Below are positions 1 to 11,219 of a DNA stretch of 64,000 bases, one piece after another. Within the stretch, counting starts at the first letter, position 1. Every line of letters begins with the position of its first letter. The DNA is from Brassica napus (taxonomy: Eukaryota; Streptophyta; Magnoliopsida; Brassicales; Brassicaceae). Location of the stretch: the NCBI RefSeq assembly GCF_020379485.1, contig NC_063447.1, positions 62,609,452-62,673,451 on the forward strand, in the 5' to 3' direction. The translations under genes and the position numbers were made by a program. The notes beneath the pieces are model-generated. The model ran no database searches, was not told where the DNA came from, and worked only from the letters and a program-made list of their open reading frames with translations.

Positions 1-1104
1 GGATATAAATATCAACGACTTTCCGATTTTTCTTTCAAAATAGTTGAATAATTGTGTGATCATTAATTTACTTTTAAAACAAAAAATACTGATAGTTATA
101 TACTTTATTTTTATAAACAAATTAATTTTTAATATATCATGTATTATTCTGATTAAATAATTAAAAATACCAAAATTAAATATTATTAAGGGGCATAATT
201 TTTTTAATGTGCTTTAGGCACCAATTAATACCTGACCGGCACTGTGTTTTCCTTTTGTCAACTGGTAGAATGTCTATATCTCAAGTTTTTATCATCATTA
301 AGATTGTTTCTAAAAGCTTATATAAGTCATAGTTTTTTAGCTTGAGTTTATTGGTTAAGTCATTAGAGTGATAGTTACACATTTAAGCAACTAATGTTAT
401 GTATATAAACAAAACTGCTTTACGGTTTGGCTAATCAATTACTGAAGTGTATTTTTGGGCATTTCTCTCACTCGAGCTTAATGTAGTTTACACTATCTGA
501 TCAAAAAAAAAATAATTTAACATTTACACCAAAAAAAATGACGAAAAATTAAATTGTTTTTAGTTTGCGTGTAAAATACATACAACTATACAATTGCATA
601 GGAAAAACATTGATAGAAAGTGTATCACTGTTTAGAAGAATAAGAGAGAGGGTATCACCAACACAACACCAAAACATGATTGTAGCATCAAAAATAAACA
701 AAGCAATAGAATGGTACGTATTCAGCTTATGCTAAGTAGTATTTTTAGTAAAATTTCGATGTTGACCTATAGTGATTAATTAGTGACTCTTCGTACCTTG
801 TCTTCTACGTTTATGTAGCCATTAAAAATTTAGGTCAAAATGTAAAATTAACGAAAAGGAAAATTAAGGAAAAAGAAAATTTAAAATGCAGACATATAAA
901 AGATAGTATACCAAATACATTATTAATATTAGATAATCACATTTTTCCATATCCTTTCCAGCCACGAGGGTCCATACATGATTATCACCCATAACATATT
1001 AATCACAAACATACATCAAAAGGAACCTTCTTTACAAGATTCAGATTATTTATCACCATCGACGACGCCATACATTTTTATTTGCTTTTTCTTCAATAAA
1101 TAGA
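1..1104. other. AT-rich intergenic DNA, no gene seen
   Basis: No coding exon, RNA gene or clear mobile-element end was recognised here. The last part probably contains the 3' untranslated region of the minus-strand PMEI-like gene that stops at 1105. Confidence 0.6.
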
Positions 1105-1755
1105 TCAGACGTAGTAAAAGGACAAAGGTGGTGGGAGCAACGAATCGGTATCTTTCTGGTTAAGTTTGGTCTTAATGTTAAGAGTGTTAAATACTTTTCC
1201 CATTCCAGCGAACACATCCACAGACTCGCCACTCATTCTTTTCCCAAGCCCAATCCCTCCTTGAACCTCTTTCAACAATGTTTTGTCGTAAATGTCATCG
1301 AGACAACTCGACTGGTAGTTGAAGATCGATGTCATCTTCTTCTTACAAGTGAAGTAATTATCAGCCATGCTCGCTATGTCTTTTCCCGCGGCTTTCCAGA
1401 AATCTGAAAAGTCTTCCAAGGCGTTGTTTAGCTGTTTCTCGCAACTGGTGATGCAAGTTGTGGCAAATTTGTCTCCCTTGTACTTGGGTTTGATTCCGGA
1501 GAGGAACTTCAAGCCCTTTTTAACGGAGGTTTCTGCTGCCGTCGCTAAGTGACGGACCAAAACGTCGGGATCATTGCTTGGGACGGTTTTCAAGGTTATG
1601 CTACAGAGACGTTTGTCTTGGACAACGCTGCAGATTCCTGCCACGGTTTTTTCGTGTTCCGGTGTGACGGCGTCACGTTTGAGGGGGATAATGGATGCAG
1701 TTGCGGTTAGGGCGATGCATAGAATTAGAAAGGCGAGTTTTATTGGAGTGTTCAT
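1105..1755 (-). CDS. PMEI/invertase-inhibitor-domain secreted protein
   Basis: This intronless minus-strand frame encodes 216 residues. The N-terminus is a hydrophobic signal peptide (about residues 1-21, ending near ALTATAS), so the product is expected in the cell wall or vacuole. It is followed by a helical domain with the cysteine pattern of the plant invertase/pectin methylesterase inhibitor family: GICSVVQDKRLC, then CITSCEKQL, YFTCKKK and SSCLDDI. Members of that family inhibit pectin methylesterases or acid invertases, and which enzyme this one acts on cannot be told. The length fits the family (usually about 170-220 aa). The family-typical first pair (two Cys separated by about nine residues) is kept. 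The start was chosen because the signal peptide follows directly, and a TATA-like stretch lies about 85 bp upstream. The long proline/tyrosine tail (SLLPPPLSFYYV) is unusual. The family call is good; the exact orthologue is not known. Confidence 0.8.
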   Translation of the reverse strand: MNTPIKLAFLILCIALTATASIIPLKRDAVTPEHEKTVAGICSVVQDKRLCSITLKTVPSNDPDVLVRHLATAAETSVKKGLKFLSGIKPKYKGDKFATTCITSCEKQLNNALEDFSDFWKAAGKDIASMADNYFTCKKKMTSIFNYQSSCLDDIYDKTLLKEVQGGIGLGKRMSGESVDVFAGMGKVFNTLNIKTKLNQKDTDSLLPPPLSFYYV

Positions 1756-1835
1756 TTTTTTGGGTTTTTTTTTGTTATGGGACGTGTGAATTGGAAAGGA
1801 TTGGATAGAAAAAGAGAAGGAAGAAGAAAGGGTGC

Positions 1836-1846
1836 GTATATATATA
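1836..1846 (-). promoter_or_regulatory. TATA-like element of the PMEI-like gene
   Basis: A TATATATATA run lies about 85 bp upstream of the PMEI-like start codon on the minus strand, a normal distance for a plant core promoter with a leader of about 50 nt. This is inferred from position and sequence only. Confidence 0.4.
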
Positions 1847-2418
1847 GAGATTTTTATTTGGCTTTTCTAAATTTGAATGTTTATTTTTGTTATTGGTTTT
1901 GACTATTTTCAGAGATTAATGGATGATCACGAGTGAATTGAGGCGTTTTTAATCTGTGGACATGCCATGCTCCTGTCCTCCAAGAAACCCTATTTCTTCC
2001 TCTTTATTTTTATTAGCCAACAGAGACACTCGATATTATTTTATCTTTAGTTACGAAATTAGGCAAGAATGAGAAGTATTCAACAAACAAAAAAATTGGT
2101 GAGAATATCAACAAACTTATCTTAAAAACATATTTAATAAATTAATAACCATAGAAACAGAAATGATATTTTACTATGTACACATAAAAAATCGTTAGGT
2201 TCATAACAGAAAATTAACCAAAAGATTGTCAATGATTTATTGCTTTTTTAAGTAATACATCAACAGAGAGCTTTATGCACATTAAGATTGTCGATGATTT
2301 ATAGCTTGTTGACATAATTGTATTTTTTCTTTTTGTAAATTTACAATGGAGATGATCTTGTACTAATTATTTGAAGCTTTAGAGAAATCATCATTTAACA
2401 AATTATTACATTTATGAC
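1847..2418. other. Intergenic DNA between PMEI-like and ARO-like genes
   Basis: AT-rich sequence with upstream DNA of the PMEI-like gene and downstream DNA of the ARO-like gene. I looked in 2200-2400 (minus strand) for a terminal exon of the ARO-like gene and found no convincing one. Confidence 0.5.
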
Positions 2419-3806
2419 TTACTCAAATGGTTGCTTCGATGCACATTCCAATACTTCCATGACTTGTTCCTTCTCTGGCACATGAACTGCGATGCAGATC
2501 AGAAGCTCTAACGCTGGAATCCGAATCTCACATCCTAAAGAAGATAGCTCGATGAGCCGCCTTGCAGCTCCAGCTTCTACTATTGCTCTTGAATGATCTA
2601 TGTGTAAGTAATTACACGGGCTAGCAAATTTAGTGAGTGCTACAATTGCTTCTCTTAATACCTCTGGATCTCTATGGCCAAGAAGCTTCACCATTTGTTC
2701 AATCATTGATGTATCGGACGCTCTAACTGATCGTGCCAGGTTCCCTATTAATGTGATGTATGGTATTAGTAAAACCGTATCTCCATTTTCTTCAATGAGC
2801 TTATGGAATTGATTAACAATGGCCTTGAAAACTGGAGACTTGCACTGAAAGCTGAGTGTCTTCTCAAGCTAGAGTCCATCTCTGCCACAGAAGTAATCTC
2901 TATTAAAACCATCAAGGAGTTGAGCCTAACTTCTCTGTCTTGTATCTCAAGCAAATCTGCGAAACGCAAGAATCTTTTTGAATTGGTGATGCCTTTGCAG
3001 ATAGATGAATTTCCTTTGGCTAGCTCCCTCAAAACTTTTGCTGCCATTGCCTTCATGTGCCAAGAGTCCTCTTCGAGCTTTGAAGTCAAAAGGCTTAGAA
3101 GGAGCTGAATCACGTCATGTTGTGCGAACAAGTCCTGGCTCTCGGGGAAGCTCGCGACCAACACGGACGTTACACAAGCTACCTCTGCTTGAACCCTCAT
3201 CGACCCTTGTTTGAGGATCTTAACAAATACAGAACACAAACCATTACGGATCATGATCTCTGCGCATCTAGGGTTGTCACTGGCCATTGATCTCAGCGAC
3301 CTAGCTGTTTCACAGGCGTCATCATCAAGTGTTCCCGTGTAGAGAATTGCCATAAGTTCGTATATCAAGAACAGAGTTGGATCCCTTATGGCGAAGGGTG
3401 GGAGACCAGTTAGCTGCTCGTGTTTACCATCATGTGATGGAGTGGAGACGTTGAGGAGCCACGAGACGTTGATGATGGATCTTTCCAGCCGGACAAGCAT
3501 CTTTTGGGAAGTGGAGACGCGGATTATTGTCAAGACGCGATTCCTTAGCTTTGGGGTGCACTTGTCTAACACAGCGAGAGACTTTTGAAGCACAGCTTCG
3601 GCGATTGAGATGACGTGGCGGGTCGGAAACTCGCATAGATTGGAGCTGGCGGTTAAGGCTTTCTCCAGCAGCTCTAAGAGTTTTTGTACCTTGATCTTGA
3701 CCACGTCCCACTCTTTCTTGAATACTTTGGCTTCGTTTGACGCTTGGATAACTCGAACCCCAAGATCAACCGCGGAGATAAGGATAGGCTTCACCGTATC
3801 CGCCAT
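2419..3806 (-). pseudogene. ARO-type armadillo-repeat gene, frameshifted
   Basis: The minus strand encodes a protein of the ARMADILLO REPEAT ONLY (ARO) family, known in Arabidopsis for roles in polar tip growth. The likely start is MADTVKPIL at 3806; the frame is open further upstream, but family members begin at this motif. Recognisable family blocks in order are EWDVVKIKVQKLLELLEKA, SWLLNVSTPS, LTGLPPFAIRDPTLFLIYE, MAILYTGTLDD, GLCSVFVKILKQG and SQDLFAQHD. The frame breaks near 2862-2868: after MDSSL the reading continues in another frame through KTLSFQCKSPVFKAIVNQF into the block MIEQMVKLLGHRDPEVLREA and stops at 2419. A single missing base explains this. Compared with the ARO family as I remember it, about one armadillo repeat (some 40 residues) is missing before GLCSVF, and the C-terminal 25 or so residues are absent. 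The stop is preceded by TTTGA/GTAAGTC, which could be a splice donor, so a further small exon is possible. The gene is probably non-functional, unless the frameshift is an assembly error. Confidence 0.75.
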
Positions 3807-4074
3807 AGAAATGAGATTGAGTCCAAAGCGTAGGAACAAAGTCGTAGTAAAGTTTACTAGCGTTTTAGTTATATATGAAGACAAGAAAAAGTTGTCTTTT
3901 ATCATTTGCTTCTTCTCTGATTCAAGCAAAATATCTATGTCTATTTCATTCGATTTAGATTGTTAATTTTCTTTTATGTTAGATGTGGAAAAGTATGTAT
4001 AATAGGAAGACATCAAGAAACTTCCAAGTCCCTTCTTACTCTTTCTTTACACCATTCCAATTAGTATTTACTGA
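3807..4074. promoter_or_regulatory. Upstream region of the ARO-like gene
   Basis: This short stretch carries the upstream open frame and presumed promoter of the ARO-like gene. No firm TATA box or other element was identified. Confidence 0.3.
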
Positions 4075-4258
4075 GAGCAACATTATTGGTGGGACGAAGA
4101 GAGAAGTTGAGAGTCCCTTGTTCTTTTTTTTTTTTTTTTTTTTGGTCATTAGAGAGTAAGGGACAGCCCTTAATTAAGGGTTTTCCCTTCTCTTTCTATC
4201 TCGGTCCCCACCCCATTCCCCTAAGGGATGCCTTAAGGAACTCCCTATAATGTTGCTC
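4075..4258. mobile_element. Foldback MITE, 184 bp
   Basis: The left end reads GAGCAACATTATTGGTGGGA and the right end read in reverse complement is GAGCAACATTATAGGGAG. This gives a terminal inverted repeat that continues imperfectly inward through GGTGGGAC/GGTGGGGAC and AGAGAGAAG/AAGAGAAGG, with a poly-T tract in the loop. The flanks TGA (left) and TAA (right) could be a decayed 3-bp target duplication of the TAA/TTA type used by PIF/Harbinger-like elements. The element has no coding capacity. Confidence 0.65.
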
Positions 4259-6681
4259 TAAGATCATTTAGTGACCTGAGTATCATCTTATCACGTGTTA
4301 TTGTTGAAACCCGTTATAACCACAATCCATAGCAAGAAGAGGACACATATAGGTATCGCTAGTATATACCATGAAGATATCTCATGCATGGTAAAGACGT
4401 AAAGTAAGAAATTGATATTGAAATATTGCTGTACTGATAATGAATGATGGACGCATGGCTTATGATATTTGATCTCATGGGCTTAGTTTACAATAAAAGG
4501 CGATTTCGGCCATCAAGCCTAACAAGATGATAAAGGCTCATTACGTAGGTAAGTTGGTTTCCTTACTCGTAGAGCCACGGCCCTCGATGAATTGTTGATG
4601 GGTTGAAAAACTTCAAAGAAGCATAATTGCACTAGAAGAGGAAAGTTAAAAGTTTTTGTGTTATTCTCTAACCCTTGTCATGAAACTACACATGTGTCAA
4701 TAATTACAAGAGTTGACTGGTTGAATCTGTAATCGCGTGTTTTAACATCAGAGTTTCGACTGCAGAAAGTTAGGTCGTATAATTAATGGACGTGATTTTG
4801 TTAAAAGTTAAAGCTATATAATCAACCTAATTTTTTTTAAAAAAAAATCAATCTCTACATCCCCTAAAGGTCTATCTACAAATTAATCCCTAAGAAATTA
4901 GGATTCTAAGTTTTATATAATTTCCTTGGGTGATAAAAGCTTAATATATATAGTCAGTATATATGGGAATGACCAGATATAATATATACTGAGCTAGTAC
5001 TAAATTGTAAAGATCTCAACTAACATGCATGTTTTAATTTATACGTAATAGTTTGTAGATTATAGATCAGTGGATACATAATAAGAATGGCTTTTGATCA
5101 AGCTACATTGGGATTGACACATGGAAAAGGTTCAACGCGTACGTCTAATCTCTCCTTCCATCAAAAGAGAGGCAGAAGAATGTGGGATTTGCTTTTAAGG
5201 TGAGGAAGAGAGGAATGAATGCGAAAGAGTTCTGTTTTAGTCTACGACAATAAAGAGTACCCAAAAAGACAAAGATCCATTGCATGATGTAGATGGTGAC
5301 CTATGCCTAAGGCAACTTATTATTTTTCATTATTGCAGAAGCAAGAATATCAATGTAAAGCAAAACAAATTTCACTGTCGATTGAGTCAATGGTTTATGC
5401 TAAAGACAAAATTTAGCAAAAAGAAAAGAAAAGGATAAGCCAGAGTTCCCTTTAATAGCTAATCTTTTGTTAGCCACCCACGTTTATTTCTAAAATTTTG
5501 TTTTGCTAATCCGGTATTTTAGAAGAAATATCAAATTGATACTAAAAACATGCATGCTTTAGGTGAACATGATACCAGCATACCAGATATGAGATATCAT
5601 CATATATTCATATGAGTGCTTTCTCATTTCAATCATATGATTGCTTGTAGCAAAAAAAAAAATCATATGATTGTACCAGTAAACTAAACCCTAATTTTAA
5701 TATATAAAAATGGATATATATTCCCAACAGGGTCGGTCTCAATTTGCTCATGGCCATTACTCAAGTGCTACTAATATACTTTTTAGAGGATAATCAGAGA
5801 CCATGCTTTTTCATCTTCATAATGCCGAAATTCAAAATCAAAGGGCTTGAAAACTATTGCAGTGCATCCTTTTTTCCTTATTGACATCGAACACTCGATC
5901 GTGGTTTTCTCCTTTTGTCTTCGTCTGATTCGATTTTGGAATAGAAGTTGACCCTTCTATTGTTTTATATATGCACAGTAGCAATGTGTTTTCTTCGAAC
6001 GACATGACTTAACATTAACCAGATACCTACTCTCTTCATGCTCAAAAGCATTTGCTTTTGCTTCTGTAAACTGTATATAGGTAATCCGTAATCATTCACA
6101 CTTTCCTTTTCCATTTATTCCCATTCTTTTTCTTACTGGCTTTTTTCATATATGATGTAACGTTTTTAATTTACAGACCGTTGATTGCATGTGTACATAA
6201 ATCACGCGCACGTAATCCTTAACTTTGTAGCAAGTGCTGGTGATCAATGTGTCTTTTTCTACTGTTTTTTTTTGCTGGAGTATTAATAGTTGATCTAATT
6301 AAGAAATTATATTTATGTACAAATCCCAATCATCTCTCAAATAAATAAAAACTACATACCTATATTATGATCGATTCTGTAGTTTGAAAATAGCTCATTT
6401 TGAACCAAGCGGTGGTATTCTGCTAGTAGTCTTTCGGGGCTCCGCGTGCATGCACATCGGTTTTGAGTTTGGTTCTTATTGTTGTGTTAGTATGGGTTTG
6501 TACTTCGGCTCAAGTAATTAATATGGTCCACCTCTTAACAATAGTCAGAAGGTATTCAAATTCGGTCATACACTTCCAGGCTAGTCCATTGTTTAACACT
6601 AAGCACGTTTCTCTCGTCGCCGATGGGTAGCCGAAAGAGTTTATAAAAAAAGCTCATTTTGCACGAAAACCCTTTTTATTT
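4259..6681. other. Intergenic DNA, no gene seen
   Basis: AT-rich DNA without recognisable exons. A perfect 14-bp palindrome CAATCATATGATTG lies at 5630-5643, and 13 of its bases recur at 5661. No other structure could be supported. The right edge is the 23-bp direct repeat that bounds the satellite block. Confidence 0.5.
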
Positions 6682-6704
6682 TTTTGTGAGCATATTAATA
6701 ACTT
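6682..6704 (+). repeat. 23-bp direct repeat, left boundary of satellite block
   Basis: This 23-bp sequence (core GTGAGCATATTAATAACTT) recurs exactly at 35566-35588, immediately before the Helitron terminus on the other side of the satellite block. The pair encloses 28.9 kb of spacer and satellite DNA. Confidence 0.85.
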
Positions 6705-6800
6705 GTTTTCACTTGGAAAGAGAGCTCTTCATATATTTGATAACATGAGTCACACTATAGGGACAAAATACAATATGGTACAGAGATGGACAAATTGAAG

Positions 6801-7106
6801 AGCTATATACATACACTATGGACATCCTCTTACAGGGGCCGAAATACAATATGGATAAATTGAATCGATTTTTGGAAAGGCCAACTCGACTCGATGGGGG
6901 TGACGACGACAACTCCACCTACGATTAGATAGATAATTAACATCTTTAACAAGTGAGACAAACCCTGATCTTTCAGAGTATTTAACAACTTAAGAAAATC
7001 GTATACAACCCTATTATCTGAGATGTGAAAGTAATGTACACCTGAGATGTGAAAAATGAAAGAGAAGAGAAGATAGTAACGATCGTTATATCTAAACACA
7101 TTCCAC
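6801..7106 (+). repeat. Non-satellite spacer, left copy (306 bp)
   Basis: This segment recurs in the same orientation at 31625-31930 with about four substitutions in 306 bp. It contains an open minus-strand frame (6830-7099) whose translation includes LLNTLKDQGLSHLLKMLIIY; the family is not recognised. Just upstream (6740-6800) is a diverged partial copy of its own start (the AAATACAATATGG motif occurs twice). Its right end runs into satellite DNA in minus orientation. Confidence 0.85.
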
Positions 7107-7240
7107 GTTCTATATTAAACTCTCTTTCATGGTATTGTATATTATATCTAAACACATTCCACATTTTACATTTGTATTAGGGTCAAGCCACACGATCTGA
7201 AACCTATGATCTTGTTTTAAAACTTCTAAACACATTCTAT
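7107..7240 (-). repeat. Satellite fragments in minus orientation, left inversion junction
   Basis: Pieces of the satellite (TCTAAACACATTC, ATTAAACTCTCTTTCATGGTA, AACCTATGATCTTG) are found here in reverse orientation relative to the array that follows. The stretch at about 7181-7200 (GGGTCAAGCCACACGATCTG) matches no satellite position I could find and looks like filler. The switch to plus orientation occurs near 7240. Confidence 0.7.
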
Positions 7241-9659
7241 GAAGTTTAGGGAGTATTATGAAATTTTACTAAATTAATTGTTAAAACATTTAAATGATAC
7301 TCACGTACCATGAAAGAGAGTTTAATATATATTAATGCAAATGTAGAATGTGTTTAGAAATTTGAAAACAACAATAAAGATCATAGGCTTCAGTATATAA
7401 AGCATTTACCGAAAAATTCAATATTTTCGTAGGGGTTGTTAACCCATAGATTTTGAGAAAAATTCAAAAAAATGAAAATTTTATTTTAATGCATAGAGCC
7501 ATCCTTCACTAAGATATGATGAAGGTCAAAGAGGTTTGGAACCTTTGTTGTCTCCGTTTTTCTAGAAAATAGTGATTTTATAGTGGTTAGTCAACCAGTT
7601 TAGGGAGTATTATGAAGTTTTACTAAATTAATTGACAAAAAATTTAAACGACGTCCATGTACCATGAAATAGAGTTTAATATAGATTAATACAAATGTAG
7701 AATGTGTTTAGAAATTAAAAGAAAACACTAAAGATCGTAGGCATCAATATATAGAGCATTTACCGAAACATTCAATATTTTCGTAGGGGTTGTTAACCCA
7801 TAGATTTTGAGAAAAAATCAAAAAAATGAAAATTCTATTTTAATGCATAGAGCCATCCTTCACTAACATATGATGAATGTCAAAGAGGTTTGCAACCTTT
7901 GGGGTCTCCATTTTTCTATAAAATAGTGATTTTATATTGGTTAGTCAACCAATTGAGGGAGTATTATGAAGTTTTACCAAATTAATTGACAAAACATTTA
8001 AACGATACCCATGTACCATGAAAGAAAGTTTAATATACATTAATAAAAATGTAGAATGTGTTTAGAAATTTTAAAACAACAGTAAAGATCATAGGCTTTA
8101 GTATATAGAACATTTACCAAAAAATTAAATATTTTCGTAACCCATAGATTTTGAGAAAAATTCAAAAAAATGAAAATTCTAATTTAATGCATAGTTGTAT
8201 CCTTCAATAACATATGATGAATGTCAAAGAGGTTTGGAACCTTTGTTGTCTCCGTTTTTTTAGATAATTGGGATTTTATATTGGTTAGTTAACCAATTTA
8301 GGGAGTATTATGAAGTTTTACTAAATTAATTGAAAAAAAAAAATTAAACGATACCCATGTACCATGAAATAGAGGTTAATATACATTAATACAAATGTAG
8401 AAAATGTTTAGAAATTTTAAAACAACAGTAAAGATCATAGGCTTCAGTATATAGAGCATTTATCGAAAAATTAAATATTTTCGTAGGGGTTAACCCATAG
8501 ATTTTGAGAAAAATTCAAAAAATAAAAATTATATTTTAATGCATAGTTGCATCCTTAACTAACATATGATGAATGTCAAAGAGGTTTGGGACCTTTGTTG
8601 TCTCCGTTTTTCTAGAGAATAAGATTTAATATTGGTTAGTCAACCAATTTAGGGAGTAATATGAAGTTTTACTAACTAAATTGACAAAAAATTTAAACGA
8701 TGTTCATGTACCATGAAAGAGAGTTTAATATACATTAATACAATGTAGAATGTGTTTGAAAATTTTAAAACAACAGTAAAGATCATAGGCTTCACTATAT
8801 AGGGCATTTACCGAAAAATTCAATATTTTCGTAGGGGTTAACCCAAAGATTTTGAGAAAGATTCAAAAAAATGAAAATTCTATTTTAATGCATAGTTTCA
8901 TCCTTCACTAACATATGATGAAGATCAAAGAGGTTTGAAACCTTTGGGGTCTCCATTTTTCTAGAGAATAGCAATTTTATAGTGGTTAGTCAACTAATTG
9001 AGGGAGTATTATGAAGTTTTATTAAATTAATTGACAAAAAATTTAAACGATACCCAAGTACCATTAAATAGTGTTTAATATACATTAATACAAATGTAGA
9101 ATGTGTTTAGAAATTTTAAAACAACACTAAAGATCATAGGCTTCAATATATAAAGCATTTACCGAAAAATCAATATTTTCGTAAGGGTTAACCCATAGAT
9201 TTTGAGAAAAATTCAAAAAAATGAAAATTCTATTTTAATGCATAGTTGCATCCTTCACTAACATAAGATGAAGGTCAAAGATGTTTGGGACCTTTGTTGT
9301 CTCTGTTTTTCTAGAGAATATGATTTAATATTGGTTAGTCAACCAATTTAGGGAGTATTATGAAGTTTTACTAAATTGATTGACAAAAAATTTAAACGAT
9401 ACCCATGTACCATGAAAGAGAGTTTAATATACATTAGTGCAAATGTAGAATGTGTTTATAAATTTTAAAACAACAGTAAAAATCATAGGATTCGATATAT
9501 AAAGCATTTACCGAAAAATTCAATATTTTAGTAGGAGTTAACCTATAGATTTTGAGAAAAATTCAAAAAAATGAAAATTCTATTTTAATGCATAGTTGCA
9601 TCCTTCAGTGACATATGATGAAATTCAAAGAGGTTTGGAACCTTTGTTGTCTCCATTTT

Positions 9660-10960
9660 TCTAGAAAATAGCAATTTTATAATGGTTGGTGAACCAATTT
9701 AGGGAGTATTATGAAGTTTTACTAAATTAATTGTCAAAAAATTTAAACGACGCCCATGTTCCATGAAATAGAGTTTAATATACATTAATACAATTGTAGA
9801 ATGTGTTTTGAAATTTTAAAACAACACTAAAGATTGTTGGCATCAGTATATAGAACATTTACCCAAAAATTCAATATTTTCGTAGGGATTAACCCATAGA
9901 TTTTTGAGAAAAATTTAAAAAAATGAAAATTCTATTTTAATGCATAGTTGCATCCTTCACTAACATATGATGAAGGTGAAAGAGGTTTGCAACCTTTGGG
10001 GTCTCCATTTTTCTAGAAAATACTGATTTTATATTGGTTAGTCAACCAATTGAGGAAGTAATACGAAGTTTTACCGAATTAATTGACAAAACATTTAAAC
10101 GATGTCCATGTACCATGAAAGAGAGTTTAATATACATTAATACAAATGTAGAATGCGTTTAGAAATTTTGAAACAACAGTAAAGATCATAGGCATTAGTA
10201 TATAGAGCGTTTACCGAAAAATTAAATATTTTCATAGGGTTTAACCCATAGATTTTGAGAAAAATTCAAAAAAATGAAAATTCTATTTTAATGCATAGAG
10301 CAAACCTTCACTAACATATGATGAAGGTCGAAGAGGTTTGGAACCTTTGTTGTCCCCGTTTTTCTAGAAAATAACGATTTTATAGTGGTTAGTCAGCCAA
10401 TTTAGAGAGTATTATGAAGTTTTACTAAATTAATTGACAAAAAATTTAAACGACGCCCATGTACCATGAAATAGAGTTTAATATACATTAATACAAATGT
10501 AGAATGTGTTTAGAAATTAAAAAAAAGACACTAAAGATCGTAGGCATCAGTATATAGAGCATTTACCGAAAAATTCAATATTTTCGTTGGGGGTTAACCC
10601 ATAGATTTTGAGAAAAAATCAGAAAAATGTAAATTATATTTTAATGCGTAGTTGTATCCTTCACTAACATATGATGAAGGTCAAAGAGGTTTGCAACCTT
10701 TGGGGTCTCCATTTTTCTAGAAAATAGTGATTTTATATTGGTTAGTCAACCAATTTAGGTAGTATTATGAAATTTTACTAAATTAATTGACAAAAAATAT
10801 GAAAGAGAGTTTAATATACATTAATACATATGTAGAATGTGTTTGAAAATTTTAAAACAACAGTAAAGATCATAGGCTTCATATAGGGCATTTACCGAAA
10901 AATTCAATATTTTCGTAGGGGTAACCCAAACATTTTGAGAAAAATTCAAAAAAAATGAAA
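9660..10960 (+). repeat. Segmental duplication within the array, copy A
   Basis: This stretch shares distinctive variants (GGTTGGTGAACCAATTTAGG, AGATTGTTGGCATCAG, TGTCCCCGTTTT, TAATACGAAGTTTTACCG) with about 14890-16180 at a constant offset of 5,230 bp. It has lost about 26 bp near 10790 relative to the other copy. Confidence 0.8.
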
Positions 10961-11219
10961 ATTCTATTTTAATGCATAGTTGCATCCTTCACTAACATAT
11001 GATGAAGATCAAAGAGGTTGAAAACCTTTGTTGTCTCCGTTTTTCGAGAGAATAGCGATTTTATATTGGTTAGTCAACCAATTTAGGGAGTATTATGAAG
11101 TTTTACTAAATTAATTGACAAAAAATTTAAATGATACCCATGTACCATGAAAGAGAGTTTAGTATACATTAGTACAAATGTAGAATTTTTTTAGAAATTT
11201 TAAAGCAACAGTAAAGATC

